A stretch of DNA of 45,094 nucleotides, taken from contig JAAZAA010000284.1 of NCBI GenBank assembly GCA_012514535.1, positions 1 to 45,094 on the forward strand, read 5' to 3'. The position numbers and the translations under genes were made by a program. Within the stretch, counting starts at the first letter, position 1; the number at the start of each line of letters is the position of its first letter. Shown piece by piece: positions 1 to 8,295 of this stretch. The stretch is from Myxococcales bacterium. Its GTDB lineage: Bacteria; Myxococcota_A; Polyangia; Polyangiales; Polyangiaceae. The notes below the pieces were generated by a model. It had not been told where the DNA came from. It searched no databases and saw only the letters and a program-made list of their open reading frames with translations.

Positions 1-39
1 CCCGGCGACGCCATCTGCGCCGCGCAGGACGGGCTGTGA
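1..39 (+). CDS. possible 3' end of an upstream gene (partial)
   Basis: Frame 1 is open from the first base and ends in TGA at 37-39, giving a 12-residue tail (PGDAICAAQDGL). It is followed at once by a palindrome that could be a terminator, then by a convergent gene on minus. This fits the end of a plus-strand gene lying outside the window. The stretch is too short to prove coding or suggest a function. Confidence 0.3.
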   Translation, partial: PGDAICAAQDGL

Positions 40-44
40 AAAGC

Positions 45-56
45 GACCGATCGGTC
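45..56. terminator. short palindrome between convergent ends
   Basis: GACCGATCGGTC is a perfect 12-bp palindrome (4-bp stem with GATC loop), flanked by AAAA on the left and TCTTTC on the right. It sits between a possible plus-strand gene end (39) and the minus-strand stop at 74. It may be a weak bidirectional terminator; the stem is short. Confidence 0.3.
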
Positions 57-73
57 TCTTTCCCCCGGAAACC

Positions 74-1222
74 TCAGAGCCCGTTGATCCAGCTCTCCAG
101 GAGGGTCACGAAGCTCGGATCGGCGTCCTCGGTGCCGAGGGGGGGCATCTGGTAGGTGGTGCCGCGGTTCGCGCTCGAGACGCGCAAGAACAGGGCGCTG
201 TCCTGGGGGGCGCCGGGGACGATGTGGATCGTCTTGCCGTCGGGGCTGATGTCCGACTGGCTCACGTTCTTGTTCACCGTCGTCTGGTAGAACGGCGTGT
301 CCGCGACGCCGTTCGCCTGGGCCAGACCACCCAGGGGGAGCCAGAGGCGCAGGGCGGTGCGGGCGCTCGCGCTGGCGGAGTCTTGGTGGCAGTGCCCGCA
401 GTTGGCGTGCAGGTAGCCGAGGAGCTCCTGCTCCTGCTGGGTGCCGGGGATCATCGGGACCGTCGGCGCATCGGTCAGCAGCGCCTCGCGGGTCAGCTCG
501 GTCAAGGTCAGCCCCTCTCCGCTGTGGGAGAGCTGGATCGCGCTGAAGCCCAGGACCCGCGCCGGGCTCTGCTCATGGCAGGCGCGGCAATCTTCCTCCG
601 ACGGGATGTCGTGGGGCGTGCCCGAGGCGTTCTGCACCCCGAGCGGGCGTGCCTCCGCGTCCGTCTGATCCTGGTTCCACTGGTAGGCCACCATCCACCA
701 GGTGTCGTCCGGGCGCCGCTCGAGCAAGCGCGTCTCCACGCGCACGCCGTCCCGCACGAACTCCTTCCAGAGGCGCGTCCCTGGTGGGAAGACCCAGCGG
801 TCCGGATCCGTGGTGTCGATCTGCGTGTCGGGGGGCAGGTAAATCCAACGATCCTTGCCGGCGTCGTCGGTCCACAGGGGGAAGCGGGGCACGAAGCGCT
901 CCACACCCTCCGCGAGGGTCTCGCCCATCGCGCCGTCGGCGTACAGCCCCGTCTCGGAGAGCCACTGGGGGAACGTGTCGCCCCCGCCGGTGCCCCCGGT
1001 GGCGTCGCCGCCGGTGCCCCCGGTGGCGTCGCCGCCAGTACCGGGCCCTGCGCCCCCCGTGGCGTCGGGCGTTCCTCCCGTGCCGAGATCGGCTCCTCCC
1101 GTCGCGGGAGGGGTCGATGAGGGGGGGGGATCTTCGCCCGAGCAGGCGCCCGTCAGCGCCAGGGCGCCTCCCCCGAGCAACAGGACGAGCAAGGACGTGG
1201 GACGAGGCAAACCGCGGCGCAT
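74..1222 (-). CDS. c-type cytochrome-like lipoprotein with two CxxCH motifs
   Basis: A 382-residue exported protein. It starts MRRGLPRP, followed by a hydrophobic stretch and a lipobox ending at Cys27 (LTGAC), so it is probably lipid-anchored outside the inner membrane. Residues 28-83 are a Gly/Thr/Pro-rich linker. Two heme-binding motifs are visible, CRACH (212-216) and CGHCH (275-279), and a late QMPP (Met at about 360) could supply an axial ligand. The family resembles uncharacterised secreted cytochrome-like proteins of Myxococcota and related bacteria; electron transfer is the likely role, partner unknown. The ATG at 1222 was chosen because it immediately precedes a complete lipoprotein signal; the open frame reaches 1771, but that extension lies opposite queG. 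The linker DNA contains perfect 24-bp repeats. Confidence 0.8.
   Translation of the reverse strand: MRRGLPRPTSLLVLLLGGGALALTGACSGEDPPPSSTPPATGGADLGTGGTPDATGGAGPGTGGDATGGTGGDATGGTGGGDTFPQWLSETGLYADGAMGETLAEGVERFVPRFPLWTDDAGKDRWIYLPPDTQIDTTDPDRWVFPPGTRLWKEFVRDGVRVETRLLERRPDDTWWMVAYQWNQDQTDAEARPLGVQNASGTPHDIPSEEDCRACHEQSPARVLGFSAIQLSHSGEGLTLTELTREALLTDAPTVPMIPGTQQEQELLGYLHANCGHCHQDSASASARTALRLWLPLGGLAQANGVADTPFYQTTVNKNVSQSDISPDGKTIHIVPGAPQDSALFLRVSSANRGTTYQMPPLGTEDADPSFVTLLESWINGL
987..1034. repeat. two perfect 24-bp tandem repeats in the lipoprotein linker
   Basis: The 24-bp unit at 987-1010 is repeated exactly at 1011-1034. It encodes an eight-residue Gly/Thr/Asp/Ala unit in the linker of the cytochrome-like lipoprotein. 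Because the copies are identical at DNA level, linker length could vary by slippage. Confidence 0.8.
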
Positions 1223-1253
1223 GGCGCGGAGAGCATAGCGCGCCCCGGCCGGA

Positions 1254-2825
1254 CTAGCGCAAGAGGGGGAGGCGGTGGGGACCAGGAGGTGGATCTCGGT
1301 GGGCCCCCGCGCGCCGGGCCTCCTCGCGTACCCACGGGTCGGCGTCCGCGACCGCCGCCTGCGCGAGGATACGTCGAGCGAGCTCCGTCGCAGGCACGGA
1401 TCTCGCCAGGTCCGCGGGAGGTGCGCCTGCCGGGTCCGTGAGTTTCGCAGAGGCCATCGAAGCCGCCGGAGCCCCCGGGTCCGCAGGTTGCGTCGAAGCC
1501 GCCGGGCCCTCGGAGCACACCGCTGGTGTCGCCGAGCCGATCGATGGGTCCGTGGGCTCCGTCGAGTCCGTGTGCTTTGCGACGTCGCGGGCGGCGTCCG
1601 TGGGATCGAGGTGTCTTCGCGCCCCTTCGTCAGCAGTGAAAGTATCCACCTTCGAAAGAGAGGAGAGGCGCTGGAGCAGCCGACCGAGGGCCCACGCGGC
1701 GTGACCGCGCACCAGGGCGCTGGGGTGGTCGCGGAGGGCGTTGGCCAGGGGGAGGAGGGCGCGTTCGTCACCGACGTTGCCCAGGGTCACGGCGGCGTTC
1801 CGTGCGAGGCGCGCGCGGTTCACCCTCCTGAGGGCGGTGCCCGCCACGAAGCGCCGATAGCCGGAGGACGTCAGCTCCAGGAGCTCGATCGGATCGGGGG
1901 CCTCCAGGCGCGCGTGGTGCCCGAGCGAGCTCGGCTGGAGGCGTTTGTGAGCGGAATGGTTGAAGGGGCACACGTCCTGGCAAACGTCGCAGCCGAAGAC
2001 GTGGGCCCCGATGCCCGCGCGCAGATCCTCGGGGATCACCCCGTCGTACTCGATGGTGAGATAGGAGATGCAGCGGCGCGCGTCGAGCGCGTGGGGTCCC
2101 AGGAACGCGCCCGTGGGGCACGCGTCGAGGCAAGCGGTGCAGCTGCCACAGCCGGCTCGCGGGATCTCGCGCTGGCGCTGCCCCTGGACCCGCGCTCCGG
2201 CGGCCAGGGGGACGTCCACGAGCAGCTCTCCCAGGAGAAAATAGCTGCCCACCCCGGGCACGATGGCGAGCGTGTTCTTCCCGAAGAAGCTCAGGCCCGC
2301 CCGGGCCGCCGCGTCCCGCTCCAGGAGCGGCGCGGTGTCGACGCAGACGCGGGCGCGCACCGGGGCGCCGAGCTCCTGGGCGCAGAGGTCCGCCAGCTCC
2401 AGGAGCAGGACCCGTAGGTGATGATGATAGTCGTCGCCCTGGGCGTACTTGGCGACCCTGCCGATGAGCGGGCGCGACTCGTCGCCCGCGCCGCCCACGC
2501 TCGCTGCTCGGGACCTCTGCTCGGAGCCCGGCGCGGGGGGGGGGCGGCCGTAGGGGAGGGCGACGACGAGGCCGGAGCGGCCGCCCGGCAGGAGCTCCGC
2601 GGGGAGGTGGCGCGGCCCCTCGGCGAGGTAGCCCATCTCGCCGTGGTGTCCCGCCTCCAGCCAACCGGCGAGGTGGCGGCCCCCTTCGGTGAAGGGCTCC
2701 AGGGAGAAGACGCCGGCGGCAGCGCAACCCCTCGCGAGGGCGCCTTCGAGCAAGCGCTCCGTGAGCTGCTCCGGATCGGGCGGACGTGACGCCGTGGCGG
2801 AGCGCACCGGCAGGTGGAGCCGCAC
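1254..2825 (-). CDS. queG: epoxyqueuosine reductase QueG with low-complexity C-terminal insertion
   Basis: Reduces epoxyqueuosine to queuosine in tRNA, the last step of queuosine synthesis; cobalamin- and Fe-S-dependent, cytoplasmic. From a GTG at 2825 the protein has 523 residues. Visible are HHGEMGYLA near residue 60, the VCVDTAP segment with the family's catalytic Asp (about 163), GKNT, two ferredoxin-type cysteine sets (CGSCTACLDACP about 226-237; CDVCQDVCP about 279-287) and C-terminal HEAT-like repeats (ALVRGHAAWALG, DPWVREEARRAG). Between the HEAT units lie about 90 residues of Thr/Ala/Pro/Asp-rich low complexity (about 388-478, DNA 1392-1664), which typical QueG of 350-380 residues lacks. 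The start is uncertain: the frame is open to 3032, but GC3 falls upstream of about 2880, which argues against that extension. GTGs at 2807, 2855 and 2876 are alternatives; none has a clear ribosome-binding site. Confidence 0.88.
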   Translation of the reverse strand: MRLHLPVRSATASRPPDPEQLTERLLEGALARGCAAAGVFSLEPFTEGGRHLAGWLEAGHHGEMGYLAEGPRHLPAELLPGGRSGLVVALPYGRPPPAPGSEQRSRAASVGGAGDESRPLIGRVAKYAQGDDYHHHLRVLLLELADLCAQELGAPVRARVCVDTAPLLERDAAARAGLSFFGKNTLAIVPGVGSYFLLGELLVDVPLAAGARVQGQRQREIPRAGCGSCTACLDACPTGAFLGPHALDARRCISYLTIEYDGVIPEDLRAGIGAHVFGCDVCQDVCPFNHSAHKRLQPSSLGHHARLEAPDPIELLELTSSGYRRFVAGTALRRVNRARLARNAAVTLGNVGDERALLPLANALRDHPSALVRGHAAWALGRLLQRLSSLSKVDTFTADEGARRHLDPTDAARDVAKHTDSTEPTDPSIGSATPAVCSEGPAASTQPADPGAPAASMASAKLTDPAGAPPADLARSVPATELARRILAQAAVADADPWVREEARRAGAHRDPPPGPHRLPLLR

Positions 2826-3072
2826 CCCGGCCGTGTCCGTGCTTTCTCGGCGCACGGCAGCCAGTTCTTGGGCCACGCCGAAGCTTACTGGCTCACGCGA
2901 GCCCTTCCAGGGGCCGGCCGCATCGTGTAGAGGAAACTCGCTTTCTGGAATAAGCGGCACTGGATGGCTGTATTGGGGCGTGTTTCCGAGCGGGCCCCGG
3001 AGCGGGTCCAGGGATGTCCTCGCGGGCTCCACGGGTGACCCTGGAGGAGCAGATCGGGGGCGGGAGCAGACC
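2826..3072. other. divergent intergenic region queG / ABC cassette
   Basis: About 250 bases with less biased composition than the flanking genes, particularly 2890-2990. It should hold the divergent promoters of queG and the ABC cassette. I find no convincing -10/-35 pair. Confidence 0.4.
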
Positions 3073-4101
3073 GTGATCGAAGTACAAGAGCTCTATAAGT
3101 ACTACGGAGAGAAGCGAGCGCTCGGTCCCGTCGAGGCCAGCATCGAGAAGGGGGAGGTCATCGGCCTCTTGGGCCTGAACGGCGCGGGCAAGACGACGAC
3201 GCTGCGCATCCTGGCCTGCGATCTCTTGCCGACGAGCGGGACGGTGACCGTCGGGGGCTGCGACGTCGTGAAGCAGCCCGACGAGGTGCGGGCCAAGGTG
3301 GGGTACCTGCCCGACAGGCCGCCCCTCTACGACGAAATGTCCGTCCGGGAGTTCCTCGTCTACGCGGCGCGCCTGCGCCGGGTCGCCCGCGGGGACGTGC
3401 AGCGCAAGGTGGATCGTGCCCTCGAGCAGACGGAGCTCGGGCGCGTTCGCAATCAACTCATCGCGACGCTCTCCCATGGCTACCGGCAGCGGGTCGGCAT
3501 CGCCCAGGCGATCGTCCACGAGCCGGAGCTGGTCGTCCTCGACGAGCCGATCTCCGGCCTCGACCCGGCTCAAATCGTCGAGATGCGACGCCTCGTGCGG
3601 AGCCTGCGCGGTGAGCGCACCGTGGTCGTGTCGAGCCACATCCTCGGGGAGATCAGCGAGACCTGCGATCGCATCCTGGTCATCCGCGACGGGCGGATCG
3701 TCGCCGCGGGCACCGAGAGTGAGCTGGTGGCCCGGGAGCAGGGCCAGCGGGTGGACGTGCTCGTGCGCGGGGCGGACGCCCAGGAGCGAGCGAGCGCGCT
3801 CATCGCGGAGGTCGATCCCGAGGCGAAGATCGAGCCGCTGCCGAGCGCAGAGCCCGAGGTGGTGGCCTTCCGGGTCGTGACGAGCGGAGATCGCAGGGCG
3901 GAGCTGAGTCGGGCCCTCGTCGGCGCGGGCCTCGACCTCGTGGGACTGAGCCGGTCCGCGCGGGACCTCGAGAGCGTGTTCCTCGAGCTCTCCACGGACC
4001 TGGAGCGGGCCGGGGGTGACCCGGACGAACGCGACGACGCCGAGGGCGCGGCCCCTGCGCCCGGCGAACGGAGCGAGGTCGCGGTGCAGGAGGAAACATG
4101 A
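3073..4101 (+). CDS. ABC transporter ATP-binding protein, GldA-like
   Basis: A 342-residue cytoplasmic ATPase energising the ABC-2 permease encoded next. Walker A lies at about 34-42 (GLNGAGKTT), signature LSHGYRQR at about 133-140, Walker B LVVLDEP at about 153-159 and the H-loop His at about 189. The tail after residue 230 is a regulatory-type extension ending in acidic low complexity. GTG at 3073 was chosen because it opens directly into the conserved VIEVQELYKYYG start; the frame is open back to 2689 but that extension lies opposite queG. The closest family is the GldA/NatA-type drug or gliding-associated group; the substrate cannot be read from sequence. The stop overlaps the permease ATG (ATGA). 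Confidence 0.9.
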   Translation: MIEVQELYKYYGEKRALGPVEASIEKGEVIGLLGLNGAGKTTTLRILACDLLPTSGTVTVGGCDVVKQPDEVRAKVGYLPDRPPLYDEMSVREFLVYAARLRRVARGDVQRKVDRALEQTELGRVRNQLIATLSHGYRQRVGIAQAIVHEPELVVLDEPISGLDPAQIVEMRRLVRSLRGERTVVVSSHILGEISETCDRILVIRDGRIVAAGTESELVAREQGQRVDVLVRGADAQERASALIAEVDPEAKIEPLPSAEPEVVAFRVVTSGDRRAELSRALVGAGLDLVGLSRSARDLESVFLELSTDLERAGGDPDERDDAEGAAPAPGERSEVAVQEET

Positions 4102-4820
4102 GCACGGCATTGCTGATCGCCAGGCGCGAAGGCTACGGGTACGTGCGCTCCCCGCTGGGGGCCGCGATCGTGGCCGCGGTGCTGCTGGTCAACGGTCTTT
4201 GGTTCTATTGGAACGGCCTCACGGAGCGGCGCCTGTCCGCCGAGGTCCTCCAGGAGTTTTTCTACGGAGCGAGCGGCACGACCATGGTGGCCGCGTTGCT
4301 GCTGTCGATGCGCCTCATCGCCGAGGAGCGGCAGACGGGGACCCAGGTTCTGTTGAACACGGCGCCCGTCGGTGACGGCGCGGTCGTCTTCGGCAAGTTC
4401 CTCTCGGCCTTCGGGGTCATCGCGTTGATGACCGTCCTCACGCTCTACATGCCGGCCCTCATCTTCGTGAACGGCAAGGTGAGCATCGGCCACGTCGCGG
4501 TCGGGTACCTGGGGCTCCTGCTGCTCGGGGCCGCGTCCACGGCGATCGGGCTCTTCGCCTCCGCCTTGGCTCGCTCGCAGGTGATGGCGGTCCTCCTCGG
4601 CGCCGCCATCCTGGCGCCGCTGCTGCTCCTGTGGATGGTGGCGCGGGCGGTCGATCCCCCCTTCAACACCTTCCTCGCTGCGTTGGCCCTGCACCACGAG
4701 AACTTCCGCCCGTTCATGATGGGTACCCTCGAGCTGGGCAGCGTCGCGTACTACCTCGTAGTGACGTTCTTCTTCCTGTTGGCGGCCACGAAGGTCCTGG
4801 AAGCGAGGCGATGGCGATGA
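4098..4820 (+). CDS. ABC-2 type permease, GldF-like
   Basis: A 240-residue inner-membrane protein with about six hydrophobic segments: about 19-37, 56-75, 99-120, 132-153, 158-178 and 215-232. The length and the RLIAEERQTGT loop after TM2 match ABC-2/GldF permeases that pair with a GldA-type ATPase. ATG at 4098 overlaps the ATPase stop by four bases, implying coupled translation. Its 3' end overlaps the start of the GldG-like gene. It probably forms the membrane channel of the cassette; substrate unknown. Confidence 0.85.
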   Translation: MSTALLIARREGYGYVRSPLGAAIVAAVLLVNGLWFYWNGLTERRLSAEVLQEFFYGASGTTMVAALLLSMRLIAEERQTGTQVLLNTAPVGDGAVVFGKFLSAFGVIALMTVLTLYMPALIFVNGKVSIGHVAVGYLGLLLLGAASTAIGLFASALARSQVMAVLLGAAILAPLLLLWMVARAVDPPFNTFLAALALHHENFRPFMMGTLELGSVAYYLVVTFFFLLAATKVLEARRWR

Positions 4821-6805
4821 GCGAGCACGACACAACGACACCTCGACCGGCGAGCCCCCGGGCGCGTCACACGGGCGAGACCGGCGCGCCGGGCTGGGTG
4901 GTCCCCGTGTACGTCGCGGGCTTCGTCCTCGTGTACCTGGGCCAGCGCGCCCTCACCGCCCTCGAGTCGGTGTCCTCCTTTCTGACCTGGCTCGGGGTGG
5001 CCCTGGCCGTCGCGGCGACCTTGGTGCGGCTCCATCCCCGGTACCGGGGGCGCGGATCACAGCGGTCCATCGAGCTCACGATGCTCTTGCTCTCCGTGGG
5101 CGGGCTGCTCGCCCTCGGTCTCTACGGGATCACGACGGAGGCGGGGCAGGCGAAGGTCGGCCTCGAGAGCGAACGGGCCCTGGGAGCGCTCACGGTCGCC
5201 TGGATCGCGCTCTTGCTGCTCAGCCTGACCCCGCTGGTCTTCGCGGAGATCGCCCGCGTCCCCATGCGCCGCGCCGAGCGCCCCGAAGGACGTCGGGTGC
5301 TCGCCGCGGCGGTGAGCGGCGGTGTGTTGGCGGCCGCGGCGGTGTACGGGTCGCTGATCGTCTTCGCCGCCGACGGCGTCGATCTGCAGGTCGACTACTC
5401 CTACTTCAAGACGAGCCGCCCCAGCGAGTCCACGCGCAAGGTCGCGGCCAGCCTCGAGGAGGACGTGCAGGTGACCGCCTTCTTCCCGGACGTGAACGAG
5501 GTCCGCAACGAGGTGTCGAGTTACCTCGCGGAGCTGTCTCGTGGCGTGCCGAAGCTCAAGGTGGCGACGCTCGATCGGCTGTTGGAGCCCCAGAAGGCCA
5601 AGGACCTGCGCGCCACGCAGGACGGCGTGATCGTGGTCTCCAAAGGGACGACCCATCGGTCGCTCCACGTGGGCACGGACATGAAGACCGCCCGCCCCAA
5701 GCTCAAGACCCTGGACCGGGATTTCCAGGACCTGCTCCTGCAGGTGGCCCGGACGCGACGCACCGCGTACCTGACCGTGGGTCACGGCGAGCTGAACGAG
5801 GCCAAGGGCGCGGCCGCCAACGAGGGCCGCGACGCCCAAGGGATCCGGCAGCTGCTGCAGCGGCAGAACTACTCGGTGAAGGACCTGGGCCTGAACCAGG
5901 GCCTCGGGCGGGAGGTTCCCGAGGACGCCGCCCTCGTGATGGTGCTCGGACCGACGCGTCCCTTCGCGCCCGAGGAGATCGCCTCCCTCGAGAAGTACGC
6001 GCAGCGCGGCGGCAAGCTGTTCATCGCGCTGGATCCCGACCTGCCCGGCGACGAGGGCCAGATCGACTCCGCGGCCTCCGCGCAGTCGCTGGCGGCGCTG
6101 GCGGGCGTGGTGGGGCTCGAGTTCACCCCGACGGTGCTCGCGAACGAGCGGCACCACGTGCGTCGGCGCTTCAACGACTCCGATCGGGTGATGCTGGTCA
6201 CCTCCAGCTTCAGCTCCCACGCGACGGTGTCCACCCTCAGCCGGGGCGCGCCGCGCTCGGCGGTGGTCTTCTCCGGAAGCGGTAGCTTGGAGAAGCAGGG
6301 CACCGCCCCTGCGGAGCTGAAGGTCGACTTCGCCGTCCGGGCGCCGACGGGCACCTTCGGTGACGTCGACGGAGATTTCGCCAAGGGCGCGGACGAGACG
6401 AGCAAGACCTACAACCTGGCCGCGGCCGTGTCGCGCAAGGTGAAGTCGGAGGCCGGCGAGGGGACGAGCGAGGAGTCCGGATCGGACGAGATGCGAGCCT
6501 TCGTCCTGGCGGACGTCGACGCCATCAGCGATTTGTTCTTGGTGAAGGCGCCGAACAACCCGCTGCTGTTCCTGGATCCCGTCCGCTGGCTCGGGGGCGA
6601 GGAGAGCTTCGCGGGGGAGGTGAACGTCGAGGAGGACGTGCGCATCGAGCACACCAAGCAAGGCGATCAGCTGTGGTTCTACGGCACCATCTTCGGCGCA
6701 CCGGCGCTCGTCCTCGGCGTGGGGCTCGTCCTGAGTCGCTCGAGTCGACGTCGACTGGGCGGCGCCTCCGGTGAGGGTGGTTCGTCTTCGGGAGGAAAGG
6801 CATGA
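4817..6805 (+). CDS. GldG-family ABC-associated membrane protein
   Basis: A 662-residue protein. The first 200 residues carry about five hydrophobic segments. A large extracytoplasmic domain follows, of the GldG/IFT52-like 'ABC-type uncharacterized transport system' kind, with features such as VTAFFPDVNEV, TVGHGELNEA and VLGPTRPFAPEEI. A last membrane helix near 635-655 is followed by an Arg-rich tail. ATG at 4817 has GAGG eight bases upstream; ATG at 4811 is an alternative. It overlaps the permease gene and ends in ATGA with the next gene. In Bacteroidota GldG partners GldA/GldF in gliding; in other phyla the same trio occurs without gliding, so the role here is an unspecified envelope transport complex. 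Confidence 0.83.
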   Translation: MSEHDTTTPRPASPRARHTGETGAPGWVVPVYVAGFVLVYLGQRALTALESVSSFLTWLGVALAVAATLVRLHPRYRGRGSQRSIELTMLLLSVGGLLALGLYGITTEAGQAKVGLESERALGALTVAWIALLLLSLTPLVFAEIARVPMRRAERPEGRRVLAAAVSGGVLAAAAVYGSLIVFAADGVDLQVDYSYFKTSRPSESTRKVAASLEEDVQVTAFFPDVNEVRNEVSSYLAELSRGVPKLKVATLDRLLEPQKAKDLRATQDGVIVVSKGTTHRSLHVGTDMKTARPKLKTLDRDFQDLLLQVARTRRTAYLTVGHGELNEAKGAAANEGRDAQGIRQLLQRQNYSVKDLGLNQGLGREVPEDAALVMVLGPTRPFAPEEIASLEKYAQRGGKLFIALDPDLPGDEGQIDSAASAQSLAALAGVVGLEFTPTVLANERHHVRRRFNDSDRVMLVTSSFSSHATVSTLSRGAPRSAVVFSGSGSLEKQGTAPAELKVDFAVRAPTGTFGDVDGDFAKGADETSKTYNLAAAVSRKVKSEAGEGTSEESGSDEMRAFVLADVDAISDLFLVKAPNNPLLFLDPVRWLGGEESFAGEVNVEEDVRIEHTKQGDQLWFYGTIFGAPALVLGVGLVLSRSSRRRLGGASGEGGSSSGGKA

Positions 6806-7860
6806 AACTCCAACAGAGCCTCTGGGTGCATGGCCTCGCTCTGGTCCTCGCGAGCGGGCTCGCGTGGAAGACGTGGACGGACGAAGAGACGTCCCCCACG
6901 CTGACCCGGGATCGGGTCCAGGTGTGGCCCGCGAACGTCGACCAGCTCGAGTCGATGCGCTTCGAGTCCGAGAAGCGCACGGTGGACGTGCTGGTCCACA
7001 AGGACGAACACGGTCGCTGGTACGAGGTGCGCGTCGATCGGGAGCTCCCCAGCAGCACGCCCCACGGCCACGCTCATGGCGGCGGTGGCGCTGCCCCCCA
7101 GGCGCCCGCTCCCGAACGCAAGAAGCAGACGTTCGTCTCCGTCACGGAGGCGGAGAAGCTCGCCGAGAGCCTCGCGCCCCTGCTCGCGCTCCGCGCCGTC
7201 GGTCGTGTCGAGGGTGAGCGAGAGAAGGAGTTCGGCTTCGACCAGAACGCGGGCAGCGTGGTCGTCCGTGTCGCGGGCAAGCAGCACACCTTGGTGCTCG
7301 GCGGGCCGACGCCCGGCGGGACGGACCGCTACGCGCGGGTGCAGGAGACCGGCGAGGTCTTCGCGGTGCCCGGGGATCTGGTGCGTCGCTTCGAGCAAGC
7401 GGAGAACCGGCTCTTCGAGCGCCAGCTGCAGAACTTCGGCGATCAGGAGCCGAACCGGGTGCGCATCAGCTACGGAGACCGCAGCCGCGAGCTCGTGGCC
7501 GTCGAGGGCAAGCTCGGCGGGTGGGCTGCGCCCGACACGCCTGCGGAGCAGGACGAGACCGCGTCGAACTGGTTGGGGAAGCTCGGCCGGCTCCGGGTGA
7601 GCTCCTATCTCGAAGAGCCCAAGGCCGTGGAAGGCAAGAGCCCGGTGCTGACGGTGGAGTACTTCCACGACAAGAAGCCCCTCGGCACCGTCGAGCTCTT
7701 CGAGAGCCCGACCGCGGAGGGGACGCTCGACACGCCCGCGTCGAGCTCGGCCGCCAGCCATCCCCAGTACGTCGCTCGGTCCCGGCACGTGCGTTGGCCG
7801 GTGGAGGTCGGCACGGCGGCGGCGGAGCTGGTCCAGGATCTGGGCTCGCTCTTCGAGTGA
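6802..7860 (+). CDS. DUF4340 domain protein of the ABC cassette
   Basis: A 352-residue protein with one N-terminal signal-anchor (about 7-24) and an extracytoplasmic region. The sequence fits the DUF4340 family, which often lies downstream of GldG-like genes. A Gly/His/Ala-rich linker (HGHAHGGGG, about 90) interrupts the N-terminal part. The order ABC ATPase, permease, GldG-like, DUF4340 is a recurrent cassette, and ATGA coupling to the upstream gene supports one complex. No catalytic motif is visible. A strong hairpin follows 66 bases downstream. Confidence 0.75.
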   Translation: MKLQQSLWVHGLALVLASGLAWKTWTDEETSPTLTRDRVQVWPANVDQLESMRFESEKRTVDVLVHKDEHGRWYEVRVDRELPSSTPHGHAHGGGGAAPQAPAPERKKQTFVSVTEAEKLAESLAPLLALRAVGRVEGEREKEFGFDQNAGSVVVRVAGKQHTLVLGGPTPGGTDRYARVQETGEVFAVPGDLVRRFEQAENRLFERQLQNFGDQEPNRVRISYGDRSRELVAVEGKLGGWAAPDTPAEQDETASNWLGKLGRLRVSSYLEEPKAVEGKSPVLTVEYFHDKKPLGTVELFESPTAEGTLDTPASSSAASHPQYVARSRHVRWPVEVGTAAAELVQDLGSLFE

Positions 7861-7926
7861 GCGGGCTCCTTCGCGTGAGCGACCCGTCAGGCGGTGCCCC
7901 GAGCGATGTTCTGGCGATGAAATGAC

Positions 7927-7962
7927 GACGGCCAGCCCCGGAGCTTCCGGAGGCTGGCCGTC
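7927..7962. terminator. strong bidirectional terminator-like hairpin
   Basis: Arms 7927-7937 (GACGGCCAGCC) and 7952-7962 (GGCTGGCCGTC) pair perfectly over 11 bp. An inner CCGGA/TCCGG stem closes on a GCT loop, giving 16 bp with one bulged A. It lies between convergent gene ends (7860 plus, 7981 minus). There is no long T run on plus; the minus side reads GTCATTTCATC. Confidence 0.7.
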
Positions 7963-7980
7963 GAGCGTCGGCTCGTCGAT

Positions 7981-8295
7981 TCAGTCGCCGGTGATCTCGG
8001 CTTCCAGTCGGTCGAGCTCCGCCTCGAGGTTGTCGGGAGACAGGGTCCGCGCGGCCTCCTCTTCGAGATCCTCCGGCAGAGGCACGCCGCTGAGCTTCGT
8101 CTGCGGCTGCTCCGGCGCCAGCTCCGCGCGGGGCGCGTCCGTGGTGCGCTGCGCGGGGCGATCCGAAGGCGCCGCGCTCACGGGCGGCGCCGGCTCGCTC
8201 GAGGTGTCGTCCTTCTTGTCGCAGGCGGCGCCGAGAGCGAGGGTGAGGGCGCCTGCCACGAGCAACCGTGGCAACGAGGTCGTGGTGGGAAGCAT
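7981..8295 (-). CDS. small lipoprotein, unknown function
   Basis: A 104-residue protein with signal MLPTTTSLPRLLVAGALTLA and a lipobox ending at about Cys24 (GAACDKK). The rest is Pro/Ala-rich, then an acidic helix of repeated Leu/Glu near the C-terminus. ATG at 8295 was chosen because it directly precedes the signal and has GAAAGGAAA upstream; the longer frame to 8490 lies inside the neighbouring gene. It shares one base with the stop of the upstream coiled-coil gene (TGATG), so the two are cotranscribed. No known family is recognised. Confidence 0.65.
   Translation of the reverse strand: MLPTTTSLPRLLVAGALTLALGAACDKKDDTSSEPAPPVSAAPSDRPAQRTTDAPRAELAPEQPQTKLSGVPLPEDLEEEAARTLSPDNLEAELDRLEAEITGD

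Noticed and set aside
2826-3032. N-terminal extension of QueG.
   Set aside because: GC3 is low in much of this part and there is no similarity to the QueG N-terminus.
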